From NCBI RefSeq assembly GCF_900104815.1, contig NZ_FNTD01000004.1, positions 5,827,001 through 5,891,000 on the forward strand: a stretch of DNA of 64,000 bases. The letters run 5' to 3'. Source of the stretch: Streptomyces misionensis (GTDB lineage Bacteria; Actinomycetota; Actinomycetes; Streptomycetales; Streptomycetaceae). Under the pieces are notes generated by a model. It ran no database searches. It was not told the DNA's origin and worked only from the letters and a program-made list of their open reading frames with translations. The position numbers and the translations under genes are program-made. Below are positions 31,689 to 39,962 of this stretch, piece after piece. How positions within the stretch are numbered: the stretch's first letter is position 1; every line of letters begins with the position of its first letter.

Positions 31689-32390
31689 ATGCCGTACGAA
31701 CCGCCTACCCACACCGTCGAGCGCTCCCTGCGCGCCACGACCGGAGCGAAGGTCATCGCCGGTGTCGACGAGGTGGGGCGCGGCGCCTGGGCCGGACCCG
31801 TCACCGTCTGCGCGGCGGTCACCGGACTGCGCCGACCGCCCGCGGGCCTGACCGACTCCAAGCTGCTGACCCTCAGGCGGCGCACCGAACTGGACGAGAT
31901 CCTGCGGACATGGGTGACCGCGTACGCGCTGGGGCATGCTTCCCCGGAGGAGATCGACGGCATGGGGATGACGGCCGCGCTGCGGCTCGCCGCCGTCCGC
32001 GCCCTGGAGGCCTTGCCGGTCCGTCCCGACGCCGTCATCCTCGACGGGAAACACGACTACCTCGGTGCCCCGTGGCGGGTGCGCACGGTGATCAAGGGCG
32101 ATCGGTCGTGCGTCGCCGTCGCGGCGGCCTCCGTGATCGCCAAGGTCCAGCGCGACAAAATGATGGCCGAACTGGGTGTCGACCATGCAGACTTCGGGTT
32201 TGCGGACAATGCCGGGTATCCGTCGCCCGTGCACAAAGCCGCACTGGAAGAGCGGGGCCCCACCCCGCACCACCGTTTGTCGTGGGCGTATCTTGATGCG
32301 CTGCCCCAGTGGCGGCATCTCAAGAAGGCCCGCACGTGGGCGGACGGAAACGTTCCGGAGATCGAGGGGCAGCTCGGCTTCGATTTCTGA
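31689..32390 (+). CDS. rnhB: Ribonuclease HII
   Basis: A 233-residue enzyme that cleaves the RNA strand of RNA-DNA hybrids and removes single ribonucleotides. The catalytic DEVGRG is at residues 27-32 ([16 protein letters not shown]), the second aspartate is in [11 protein letters not shown] and the third region in [19 protein letters not shown] hexamer nine bases before the ATG suggests a leaderless mRNA. This gene marks the right boundary of the accessory block. Confidence 0.95.
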   Translation: MPYEPPTHTVERSLRATTGAKVIAGVDEVGRGAWAGPVTVCAAVTGLRRPPAGLTDSKLLTLRRRTELDEILRTWVTAYALGHASPEEIDGMGMTAALRLAAVRALEALPVRPDAVILDGKHDYLGAPWRVRTVIKGDRSCVAVAAASVIAKVQRDKMMAELGVDHADFGFADNAGYPSPVHKAALEERGPTPHHRLSWAYLDALPQWRHLKKARTWADGNVPEIEGQLGFDF

Positions 32391-32458
32391 TCGGTCCGCT
32401 CGCACTGATGTGCCACCCCGTCGTCAGTGCCGCCTCAACGTTTGATAAAAATCAGCTC

Positions 32459-33088
32459 ATGCCTCTCATTCCCGAGGAGCCTCAGATTCACGAGAGTGCC
32501 CAGGGTCCCCGCGCCACGCCGGCCAGCGGCCGCACCGCGCCGACCCCTCGCCCCGTACCCGGCCCCCGCCCCGCGGCGCCGTCCCGCCCCGGTCGTCCCG
32601 GCCCTCAGCGGCCCGCGCCGCCGGTGCAGCGCACGCCGCGTGACGTGGCTCCGGCCAAGCCGGGCCCGTCCGGTCCGGCCGCTCCCGCCGCCGTGGCCGG
32701 CCCGCAGATCCAGCTGATCCCGGCCTCGGCCGAGGGTGCGCTCGACGCCGCCGAAGAGGCCGTCGACCTGTTGCTGGACTCGGGCCGCGCCCCCGGTGAC
32801 GTACTCGTGATCACCACCGGTGCCCAGCACCCGTGGGCCGAGCACGAGCTGTCCTTCGGCGAAGCGTCCTACTGGGCGCAGCACGACGCCGGTGACGACG
32901 TCTTCTACACGGACGCCGCCATCGCCTCCCGTGCCGCGTCCCGTCCGGTGGTCGTCGTGGCCGTCAACGGGGGCCCGGCCTCCGCCGCCGGCACCGCCCT
33001 CCCGCTGGCCCACTCCCGGGCCGGTGCCCTGCTGATCGTCTGCGGCGACCCGCAGCAGATCAACGGGGTGCTGGGCGCCGGAGTCTGA
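32459..33088 (+). CDS. Conserved actinobacterial protein of unknown function, next to rnhB
   Basis: A 209-residue protein. The first 80 residues are a Pro/Arg/Ala-rich, probably disordered tail; the C-terminal 120 residues form an ordered domain (IQLIPASAEGALDAAEEAVD, GDVLVITTGAQHPWAEHEL, RPVVVVAVNGGPAS). The alternation of hydrophobic strands suggests an alpha/beta fold, possibly nucleotide or nucleic-acid binding, but no motif is recognised. It starts 69 bases after rnhB and may be co-transcribed with it, hinting at a nucleic-acid role. Confidence 0.65.
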   Translation: MPLIPEEPQIHESAQGPRATPASGRTAPTPRPVPGPRPAAPSRPGRPGPQRPAPPVQRTPRDVAPAKPGPSGPAAPAAVAGPQIQLIPASAEGALDAAEEAVDLLLDSGRAPGDVLVITTGAQHPWAEHELSFGEASYWAQHDAGDDVFYTDAAIASRAASRPVVVVAVNGGPASAAGTALPLAHSRAGALLIVCGDPQQINGVLGAGV

Positions 33089-33695
33089 GCCGGCGCGCCC
33101 AGGCGCCCGGAGAACCCGGGACCTCGGGGCCGGGGCTCGGCGAGCCCGGGCGACGAGTCGTCCACGTGGTCACCGCTCGGAGCGGTCTTCGGCGTGCCCG
33201 GGCGACGGGAGCGCCGTGCCGGGTCGCCCCGGGCAGAGGTGATCGCCGGAAGGCCGTACGACCCTCGGGCCACGCCCACCGGGCCGGCCGTGCCCGGCGC
33301 GCTCCGACTGCCCCGCACTGCAACCCGGTTGGCACCGGGACGTCCGGAACGGAAGGGGGGACCTTCCGTCGGCGGCGTCCGGTCCGGCCGGTGGGGGAGT
33401 CGGTGCCGTACGGCCACGGACCGGTCGGCTTACGGCCACGGACCGGTCGGTCGCCCGAGCGGGCGTCGTAGGTCCGGGGTCGTCCGCGTCGTTCGGGAAC
33501 GGCGGTCGCGGCTACAGCGCGGGTGTCGTGCCTCCGCGGACCGTCCGCAGCGGGTGTCGTACGTCCATGGCACGGCCGGTGGCCGGAGCGGGCGCCCTGC
33601 GTCCACCGGCTCGTCCCGACCGGACGCCGGGCGTACGCGGATCGGCCCCGAGGCGGTGCCGCGCCTACGCGGACCGGCCCGGGTCGGCCGTCCCC
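33089..33695. repeat. Gene-free GC-rich gap with degenerate repeats
   Basis: A 607-base gap between convergent genes. It contains two exact 20-base copies of a TACGGCCACGGACCGG-type unit at 33409-33428 and 33431-33450 and further diverged copies (GTCGTACGTCC, GTCGTGCCTCCGCGGACC, GCGTACGCGGATCGGCC, CTACGCGGACCGGCC) up to about 33690. Overlapping long frames exist in all phases but show no protein-like composition, so no gene is called. Confidence 0.6.
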
Positions 33696-34310
33696 TCAGC
33701 GGGCAGCGGCCCGGCGCAGCACCTCGGAGACCGGTCCGCCGGTACGCGGCGGGGGCGGCGGGGCGTCCGCCGTGGCGAAGGGCTCCGGCGCCGAACGGGC
33801 GTTGGGGCGACGACCGCCGCGGTCCTCGCCCAGCACCTGCCAGCCGTCGCGGGTCAGCGTGATGTACGCCCCGCAGCGCAGCCCGTGCAGCGTGCAGGCG
33901 TCGCGCAGTCCCCACATCCAGGCGCCGTCCTCCTCGGTCCAACGCGCGTCGCCCTCGCGGCAGTAGAGCAGGACGGCGGTGCGCACCGGGGTGCGGCGGC
34001 GCAGATCGTGCGGAATGACCCGGCGCAGCTGGGACAGCAGCGCGTTGCGCAGCATCCAGCCGTCCGCCGGGGCGGCGCGGCGGGTGAACGAGGCGCTGGC
34101 GCAGAGCCGCTCGTCCGGATCGAGGACGGCCACGATCGCTGTGGACGGCCTCGGATGATGTCGGGCGTGGAGCCCGCTGACGACCTCACGCGGGTTGCGC
34201 AGCAGGGGGATTCCGGCGGCGGCCCACTCCGCCGGCTCCAGCAGGCGGCCGGCGGAAGTGGTGGAGGTCGACAACGAGGCCGCCGAGGACGAGGCGAATC
34301 CGAAGGTCAC
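33696..34310 (-). CDS. Conserved hypothetical protein
   Basis: A 204-residue protein with a GTG start directly behind GGGAGG. The central part is ordered: AIVAVLDPDERLCASASFTRR, WMLRNALLSQLRRVIPHDL, TAVLLYCREGDARWTEEDGAWMWGL and RCGAYITLTRDGWQVLGE. The C-terminal 40 residues are Pro/Arg-rich and probably disordered. I do not recognise a characterised family, although it looks like a conserved streptomycete protein. It is divergent from the RecQ-like helicase gene. Confidence 0.7.
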   Translation of the reverse strand: MTFGFASSSAASLSTSTTSAGRLLEPAEWAAAGIPLLRNPREVVSGLHARHHPRPSTAIVAVLDPDERLCASASFTRRAAPADGWMLRNALLSQLRRVIPHDLRRRTPVRTAVLLYCREGDARWTEEDGAWMWGLRDACTLHGLRCGAYITLTRDGWQVLGEDRGGRRPNARSAPEPFATADAPPPPPRTGGPVSEVLRRAAAR

Positions 34311-34706
34311 GTTCCTCCCTTCGGCTACGCGCCCACACAGCGGGCGAGGTCGGATTCGGGAGCGCGCACCGCAGTGGAGCCCGGCCGGATCACGGGCGGA
34401 CCGTGCGGGGAGCGGATCTCAATTCTTCCTGTCGAACTGGGATGCGGCAACGAGCAATTGAGGTCGCCGCCGGTTATCGGATGGTGCGTGGCTTATATCC
34501 CTACCCACAGGTCAGGCCGCTGACGCATGGGGCCGGGCCGGGCGTCGGCCGTGGACTTGCCGCCTGGGCCACCGTCACCGGCAGATCGGGCCGGGACAGG
34601 GGCGCGGTCCGGCTGGTCGTGCCCCGGAGCGCGCGTGGAGCGGGCATGCCGTCCGTCACGCGGGGTGAAGTGGCCGATTGTCCTTGCCGTCGGGTTGCAT
34701 GGAGGC
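34311..34706. other. Divergent intergenic region before the RecQ-like gene
   Basis: This 396-base gap is expected to hold the promoters of the hypothetical gene and of the helicase gene. A relatively AT-rich island lies at about 34420-34500. I see no gene, strong hairpin or recognisable operator. Confidence 0.5.
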
Positions 34707-36866
34707 ATGAACGATCTGGAGCTGCGTGCCGAAGCCGACGCCATCCTCGCCGAGCTGGTCGGTGATCCGACGGGGGCGGCGCGGCTGCGGGAGGACCAGT
34801 GGCAGGCGGTGGCGGCGCTGGTGGTGGAGCGCCGTCGCGCCCTGGTCGTGCAGCGCACGGGGTGGGGCAAGTCGGCGGTGTACTTCGTGGCCACGGCGCT
34901 GCTGCGCCGACGCGGCTCCGGACCCACGGTGATCGTCTCCCCGCTGCTGGCGTTGATGCGCAACCAGGTCGAGGCGGCGGCGCGGGCCGGTATCCACGCG
35001 CGGACCATCAACTCGGCCAATCCGGAGGAGTGGGAGACGATCCACGAGGAGGTCGGCCGCGGCGACGTCGACGTTCTCCTGGTGAGCCCCGAGCGCCTCA
35101 ATTCAGTGGACTTCCGTGAGCACATGCTGCCCAAGCTCGCGGCGACGACGGGCCTGCTGGTGGTGGACGAGGCGCACTGCATCTCCGACTGGGGCCACGA
35201 CTTCCGCCCCGACTACCGCAGGCTGCGGGCGATGCTGGCCGAGCTCGCCCCGGGGGTCCCGGTGCTGGCCACCACGGCGACCGCCAACGCCCGGGTCACG
35301 GCGGACGTGGCCGAGCAACTGGGTACCGGCGCCGGCGAGGCACTGGTGCTGCGCGGTCCCCTGGACAGGGAGAGTCTGCGGTTGGGCGTGGTGCGGCTGC
35401 CGGACGCGGCGCACCGGATGGCGTGGCTGGCCGAGCATCTGGACGAGCTGCCGGGTTCCGGGATCATCTACACGCTCACCGTGGCCGCCGCCGAGGAGGC
35501 CACCGCGTTCCTGCGGCAGCGCGGCCTCCAGGTGGCCTCGTACACGGGCAGGACGGAGAACGCGGACCGCCAGCAGGCCGAGGACGACCTGCTGCACAAC
35601 CGGGTCAAGGCGCTGGTGGCCACCTCCGCGCTGGGGATGGGTTTCGACAAGCCGGACCTCGGCTTCGTGGTCCACCTCGGTTCGCCGTCCTCGCCGATCG
35701 CCTACTACCAGCAGGTGGGTCGCGCGGGCCGCGGTGTGGCGCACGCGGAGGTGCTGCTGCTGCCGGGCAAGGAGGACGAGGCGATCTGGCGCTACTTCGC
35801 CGAGACCGCCTTCCCCCCGGAGGAACAGGTGCGCCAGACCCTCGCGGCCCTCGCCGAGGCGGGGCGGCCACTGTCCGTGCCGGCCTTGGAAGGCTCGGTG
35901 GATCTGCGGCGCAGCCGGCTGGAGACGATGTTGAAGGTGCTGGACGTGGACGGCGCCGTGCGGCGGGTGAAGGGCGGCTGGACGGCCACGGGTGCCGGCT
36001 GGGTGTACGACGCCGAGCGGTACGCACGGGTGGCCCGGCAGCGTGCGGCCGAGCAGCAGGCGATGCGCTCGTACGTGACCACCACCGAATGCCGCATGGA
36101 GTTCCTGCGTCGCCTGCTGGACGACGAGGAGGCCGCGCCGTGCGGTCGCTGCGACAACTGCGCGGGCGCTTGGGCCGACCCCGCCGTCTCGGCGGAGACT
36201 CTCGCGGGGGCGACGAAGGAGCTGGGCCGCCCTGGGGTGGAGATCGAGCCGCGCCGGATGTGGCCGACGGGCATGCCGGCACTCGGCGTCGACCTCAAAG
36301 GGCGCATCCCGGCCCAGCAGCAGTGTTCCACCGGCCGGGCACTGGGGCGGCTCTCCGACATCGGCTGGGGCAACCGGCTGCGGCCGCTGCTGTCCGAGCA
36401 GGCGCCCGACGAGCCGGTCCCCGAGGACGTGCTGAAGGCCGTCGTGACGGTCCTCGCGGACTGGGCGCGCTCTCCGGGCGGCTGGATGTCGGACGGCCCG
36501 GACGCCTCCGCCAGGCCGGCAGGGGTCGTCTCGGTGCCGTCCCTGACCCGCCCTCGGCTGGTCGCGTCCCTCGCTCGGGGAGTCGCGGACATCGGGCGGC
36601 TTCCCTACCTGGGCAGCCTGGCGTACACCGGCCCGAGCGGCGCGCACGCGGCACGGCGCAGCAACTCCGCCCAACGGCTCCGCGCGCTGGCCGGCGCCTT
36701 CACCCTCCCCGAGGACCTGGCCGACGCCCTGGCCCGCACCCCGGGGCCGGTCCTGCTCGTGGACGACTACACCGACTCCGGCTGGACCCTCGCGGTCGCC
36801 GCGCGTCTGCTGAGGCAGAAGGGAGCCGACCAGGTTCTGCCGCTGGTGCTCGCCGCGGCGGGCTGA
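34707..36866 (+). CDS. RecQ-family DNA helicase with C-terminal phosphoribosyltransferase-like domain
   Basis: A 719-residue protein. Motif I is QRTGWGKSAVYF (Trp in place of the usual Gly), motif II VVDEAHCISDWGHDFRPDY, motif VI QQVGRAGRG. A zinc-binding part follows (CRMEFLRRLL ... CGRCDNC). There is no HRDC domain; instead the C terminus (about 560-719) ends in VLLVDDYTDSGWTLAVAARL, the PRPP-binding loop of a type I phosphoribosyltransferase (ComF-like). The helicase should act on recombination or stalled-fork intermediates. The ATG at 34707 has GGAGG only one base upstream, so a GTG at 34665 or TTG upstream cannot be excluded. Confidence 0.88.
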   Translation: MNDLELRAEADAILAELVGDPTGAARLREDQWQAVAALVVERRRALVVQRTGWGKSAVYFVATALLRRRGSGPTVIVSPLLALMRNQVEAAARAGIHARTINSANPEEWETIHEEVGRGDVDVLLVSPERLNSVDFREHMLPKLAATTGLLVVDEAHCISDWGHDFRPDYRRLRAMLAELAPGVPVLATTATANARVTADVAEQLGTGAGEALVLRGPLDRESLRLGVVRLPDAAHRMAWLAEHLDELPGSGIIYTLTVAAAEEATAFLRQRGLQVASYTGRTENADRQQAEDDLLHNRVKALVATSALGMGFDKPDLGFVVHLGSPSSPIAYYQQVGRAGRGVAHAEVLLLPGKEDEAIWRYFAETAFPPEEQVRQTLAALAEAGRPLSVPALEGSVDLRRSRLETMLKVLDVDGAVRRVKGGWTATGAGWVYDAERYARVARQRAAEQQAMRSYVTTTECRMEFLRRLLDDEEAAPCGRCDNCAGAWADPAVSAETLAGATKELGRPGVEIEPRRMWPTGMPALGVDLKGRIPAQQQCSTGRALGRLSDIGWGNRLRPLLSEQAPDEPVPEDVLKAVVTVLADWARSPGGWMSDGPDASARPAGVVSVPSLTRPRLVASLARGVADIGRLPYLGSLAYTGPSGAHAARRSNSAQRLRALAGAFTLPEDLADALARTPGPVLLVDDYTDSGWTLAVAARLLRQKGADQVLPLVLAAAG

Positions 36867-36926
36867 AAGCCCCTCCGCCCGTCGTGGCGGATGGGAGCCG
36901 GGCGGCGGCCAGCAGGCCGCGTCGCT

Positions 36927-37508
36927 TCAGGGTGTGGGCGCGGTGAGATACCGCTGGATCGTGGGGCCGAGCCAGTCCAGGATCTCGTCGCGGCCGAGCG
37001 CCACGCTCGCCGGGAACCGCAGGACGTAGCGCGTCAGCGCGAGTCCGAGCACGGTCGCGGCGCACAGCGCCGCGCGTGTTTGTGCCTGCTCCGGCTCGGG
37101 GCCCACCTGCCGGGCCAACGGGATCAACTGGTCGCGCAGCACGCTCTGCATGCGTTCGGCGGCGGCCGGGTCGGTGGCACCGACCCGCATCAGTGCGGTG
37201 AGTCCCTCGTTCTCCTCCCACACGGTGAGGAAGTGGCTCACCAGCGTGCGGCCGATCGCTTCGCGCGGTTCGACGGGCAGGTCGAGCAGTGCGGGGTCGA
37301 TCGCGACGGCGGCCGCGAACAGGCCCGCCTTGCTGTCGTAGTAGCGCATCACCATCGACGGGTCGATCTTCGCGTCGCGCGCGATGGCCCGGATGGTCGC
37401 CTTCTCGTAGCCGTCCGCCGCGAACCGCTCGCGGGCCGCGGTGAGGATCGCCGCGCGGGTCGCGTCGGAACGCCGTACGGCCTGCTGCTTCTCCGGGGTG
37501 CCGGTCAT
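36927..37508 (-). CDS. TetR family transcriptional regulator
   Basis: A 193-residue regulator with helix-turn-helix TIRAIARDAKIDPSMVMRYY (about residues 35-54) and a TetR C-terminal domain (SVLRDQLIPLARQVG). The ATG at 37508 is chosen as the family-like start; an extension to 37568 would read through the operator. It diverges from the monooxygenase-like gene, and the shared promoter holds four copies of a CAAC-N4-GTTG palindrome, so mutual repression is likely. Confidence 0.87.
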   Translation of the reverse strand: MTGTPEKQQAVRRSDATRAAILTAARERFAADGYEKATIRAIARDAKIDPSMVMRYYDSKAGLFAAAVAIDPALLDLPVEPREAIGRTLVSHFLTVWEENEGLTALMRVGATDPAAAERMQSVLRDQLIPLARQVGPEPEQAQTRAALCAATVLGLALTRYVLRFPASVALGRDEILDWLGPTIQRYLTAPTP

Positions 37509-37524
37509 GCCGACGAATGTAGGC

Positions 37525-37608
37525 CAACGAGTGTTGACAGTCCAGGACCGCGGTCCTACGGTTGCCAACAGACGTTGTCAACGCTCGTTGGCAACGCATG
37601 TTGGCTAG
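37525..37608. promoter_or_regulatory. Iterated CAAC-N4-GTTG operator
   Basis: Four 12-base palindromes are present: CAACGAGTGTTG (37525-37536), CAACAGACGTTG (37566-37577), CAACGCTCGTTG (37579-37590) and CAACGCATGTTG (37592-37603). The last three repeat with an exact 13-base period, so neighbouring sites also share GTTG-N-CAAC junctions. The array sits between the TetR gene and the gene it faces. Confidence 0.75.
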
Positions 37609-37659
37609 ATCGTGACACCACCCCTGAGCGCACCACCGGAAGCGAGAGGACGTACCGAA

Positions 37660-38010
37660 ATGGCCAAGCTCCAGAGCCTCGACCCGCACACGCCGATGTT
37701 CAGGCAGTTCCAGGAGAGGACCGGGCCCATCGTCCTGGCCAACACCTTCGCCGTTCCCCGGGAACGGACCGAGGAGTTCCTGGCTCTCTTCCGGCGGCAG
37801 GCCGAGTTCATGAAGGCGCAGCCGGGATTCGTCTCCCTGCGGATGCACCGGGGAACGGCGGGCAGCCGGCTCCTCATGAACGTCGCGGTCTGGGAGTCGA
37901 CCGAGGCGCTCGCCACCGCGCTCGGCAGCCCCGAGTTCCAGCGCATGGCGGCCGACTTCCCCGACGACATCGTGTCGTACCCGCACATCTTCGAGCCGAT
38001 CGACGTATGA
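37660..38010 (+). CDS. Antibiotic biosynthesis monooxygenase (ABM) domain protein
   Basis: A 116-residue dimeric alpha-beta barrel protein. The hallmark segments are PIVLANTFAVPRERTEEF, FMKAQPGFVSLRMHRG and NVAVWESTEALATAL. Such proteins can be cofactor-free oxygenases acting on quinone-type substrates or heme-degrading relatives; the substrate here is unknown. GAGAGGA lies behind the start. It diverges from and is probably repressed by the TetR regulator. Confidence 0.85.
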   Translation: MAKLQSLDPHTPMFRQFQERTGPIVLANTFAVPRERTEEFLALFRRQAEFMKAQPGFVSLRMHRGTAGSRLLMNVAVWESTEALATALGSPEFQRMAADFPDDIVSYPHIFEPIDV

Positions 38011-38136
38011 CACGGCGGCCGCGGCCGATCCACCGCCGACGACGGCAAGCACGTGGAGGGCCGCAGGGGCACTTGCTTCCGCGACCCCGGCGGACACCTC
38101 GTGGAGATCCTCACCCCGGGTGACGCGGGGGCGTGA
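38011..38136 (+). pseudogene. Remnant of a VOC/glyoxalase-like gene (3' end only)
   Basis: Directly after the monooxygenase stop, a frame without a start codon reads TADDGKHVEGRRGTCFRDPG followed by GHLVEILTPGDAGA and a stop. FRDPxGHLxEI is the conserved C-terminal signature of vicinal-oxygen-chelate proteins. Only about 40 residues remain and the frame is closed upstream by the monooxygenase stop codon, so this is a decayed gene end. Confidence 0.65.
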
Positions 38137-38153
38137 GGTCGGCCGGTCGCGGA

Positions 38154-38206
38154 CCTGTGGACAACCGCCGGGGGTTGTCGTGTCCCTGATTCGAGTTGTC
38201 CACAGG
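38154..38206. promoter_or_regulatory. Pair of inverted DnaA boxes upstream of the DUF4192 gene
   Basis: A perfect 12-base inverted repeat, CCTGTGGACAAC (38154-38165) and GTTGTCCACAGG (38195-38206), contains on each strand TTGTCCACA, the consensus streptomycete DnaA box. A half-match GTTGTCGTGTCC lies between. The pair is 39 bases upstream of the gene start. Confidence 0.7.
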
Positions 38207-38244
38207 CTCCAGCGGGAAGCCGGGATTCGCGAGATCGTCGGCGC

Positions 38245-39843
38245 ATGACGAATCACAGCGAAACCACCGGATCCTTCGAAAACAGTGGTATCCCGGGCGA
38301 TGAGTCCCCGGCCGATCCGTCCGCGCACACCGAGCAGGTGACCCTGCGCACCCCGGCCGAGCTGGCCGACGCCCTGCCCTACCTGCTGGGCTACCGCCCG
38401 GAGGACAGCATGATCCTGGTCGCGCTGCACGACCGCGGCGGCAAGGGCAGGTTCGGCGGCCGGGCCCGGCTCGGCCTCCCCGCGCACGAGGAGGACTGGG
38501 AGGAAGCCGCGCGCCAACTGGCCCGCGGCCTGGTCACCGGCAGCGAACGGCGCGGCGCCAGGCCCGAGCAGATGGTGGCCTACGTCTGCCAGGAGCCGGC
38601 CCCGGGAGAGACCGGCAGCGACGTCAAACGCCGGCTCGCCCGCCTCGCCCGTCTGATGCGCGTCCAGTGCGGCGACCTCGACGTGCCGGTCGTCGAGGCC
38701 CTGTGCATCTCGGACGGCCGCTTCTGGTCGTACTGCTGCCCCGTCGCGGACTGCTGCCCGCCGGACGGCACGCCGATGGGCCTGCCCGGCACCTCCGTGC
38801 TCGCCGCCGCGGCCACCTACGCCGGCTTCCAAGTCCGGGGCACGCTCAAGGAGTTGCGCGCCCGGCTCCAGCCCTGGGAGACCACCGCGGCACTGGAACA
38901 GGAGCTGGCCCTGGACACAGCCGGCATGGACCTCGTGCCCCGCATCCTGGACGAGTCGGGGCGCGCGCAGGTGGCCGAGGAGACCCTCGCCCTCGCCGAG
39001 CGCCTCCTGCACCGCCTCTCGGCGGCGGCCCCGGTCGCCGGGGCGCTCCCGGCCGACCTGCGCGACGACGGCCTGATCGGGCACGACGAGGCGGCCCTGC
39101 TGATCCTCGGCCTCCAGGACCGCGACACCCGCGACCGGGCCGCCGCGTGGATGGAGGGCGACGCGGCCCAACCGGCGCTGCGCCTTTGGCGTTCCCTCGC
39201 TCGCCGCTGCGTCGGCCCCTACGGCGAGCACGCCGCCGCCCCGCTGACCCTGGCCGGCTGGGTCGCCTGGTCCACGGGCGACGAACTCGAGGCCCGCGAG
39301 GCACTGGCCATGGCCCTCGGCGCCGACCCGGACTACCTGTTCGCCCGCCTCCTGCACCAGGCCTGCAACGAAGGACTCGACCCGGAGTCCATCCGCCGGT
39401 GCCTTCGGGGCGAGCGGGCCGGGGACGCGCCCGACGCGGAACCGGATGCCGCCGGTACGGGCGCGGAACCCCTCGGAGCCGCGGAGAAGGCGGAGGACAT
39501 GGAGCCCATGGAATCCGACAAGCCCGCGGAGTCCCCGGTGCCGAACGCTTCGGGACCCTCCGGGGAGCCGGACACCGGCGGGAGCGGCCGCCGACGGCGC
39601 CGGACGCGTTCCGCGACCACCGGCGGCGACGGCCCGACCGTGACCCGGACGGCCGCGACCCGGGCCGCCGGAGGCCGGCGCAGGCCGGCCGGTTCCCGCC
39701 CCGCCGCCGACCAGCCCCCGAGCCGTGCCGCCCGGCACCCCGGCGGCGCGCGCAGCCGCACCAAGGGCCCCGGCGACACCGCCGTCACCGGCGCCCCGGC
39801 GGGGGGTTTCTCCCGGGAAACGGAGGTGGAGGACGCGGGATGA
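38245..39843 (+). CDS. DUF4192 domain protein
   Basis: A 532-residue actinobacterial protein. The DUF4192 domain (about 30-380) starts TLRTPAELADALPYLLGYRPEDSMILVAL and includes SDGRFWSYCC and a helical repeat-like region (APLTLAGWVAWSTGDELEAREALAMAL, resembling a TPR). The C-terminal 130 residues are acidic then very basic and Gly/Pro/Arg-rich, probably disordered and nucleic-acid binding. The function of the family is unknown to me. The promoter region has two DnaA boxes, suggesting a link to the replication cycle. Confidence 0.85.
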   Translation: MTNHSETTGSFENSGIPGDESPADPSAHTEQVTLRTPAELADALPYLLGYRPEDSMILVALHDRGGKGRFGGRARLGLPAHEEDWEEAARQLARGLVTGSERRGARPEQMVAYVCQEPAPGETGSDVKRRLARLARLMRVQCGDLDVPVVEALCISDGRFWSYCCPVADCCPPDGTPMGLPGTSVLAAAATYAGFQVRGTLKELRARLQPWETTAALEQELALDTAGMDLVPRILDESGRAQVAEETLALAERLLHRLSAAAPVAGALPADLRDDGLIGHDEAALLILGLQDRDTRDRAAAWMEGDAAQPALRLWRSLARRCVGPYGEHAAAPLTLAGWVAWSTGDELEAREALAMALGADPDYLFARLLHQACNEGLDPESIRRCLRGERAGDAPDAEPDAAGTGAEPLGAAEKAEDMEPMESDKPAESPVPNASGPSGEPDTGGSGRRRRRTRSATTGGDGPTVTRTAATRAAGGRRRPAGSRPAADQPPSRAARHPGGARSRTKGPGDTAVTGAPAGGFSRETEVEDAG

Positions 39844-39934
39844 TCACCGCCTGACCTGGACGGGAGCGGAGGTCGCCGCCCATAATCCGACGAAGCGGAA
39901 GCGGCGCGTGCGGGCCCGGCGAACGACGTGTTTA

Positions 39935-39956
39935 TCGTCAGGCAGACGACTATGAT
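39935..39956 (+). promoter_or_regulatory. NrtR-like operator and -10 element of a leaderless NUDIX gene
   Basis: TCGTCAGGCAGACGA (39935-39949) is an inverted repeat with a 5-base spacer, the layout of NrtR boxes, and is followed at once by TATGAT (39951-39956), which matches a -10 hexamer. The start codon comes seven bases later, implying a leaderless transcript controlled by a repressor bound at the -10 region. Confidence 0.6.
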
Positions 39957-39962
39957 CGCGGC

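Noticed and set aside
33194..33942. Several overlapping frames of 150-220 codons in the repeat field
   Set aside because: All are dominated by Arg/Pro/Gly, lack ribosome binding sites and overlap the degenerate repeats; none reads like a protein.
36700..39738. A 1012-codon open frame on the minus strand across the DUF4192 and TetR region
   Set aside because: It merges antisense of several real genes and contains no protein family features.
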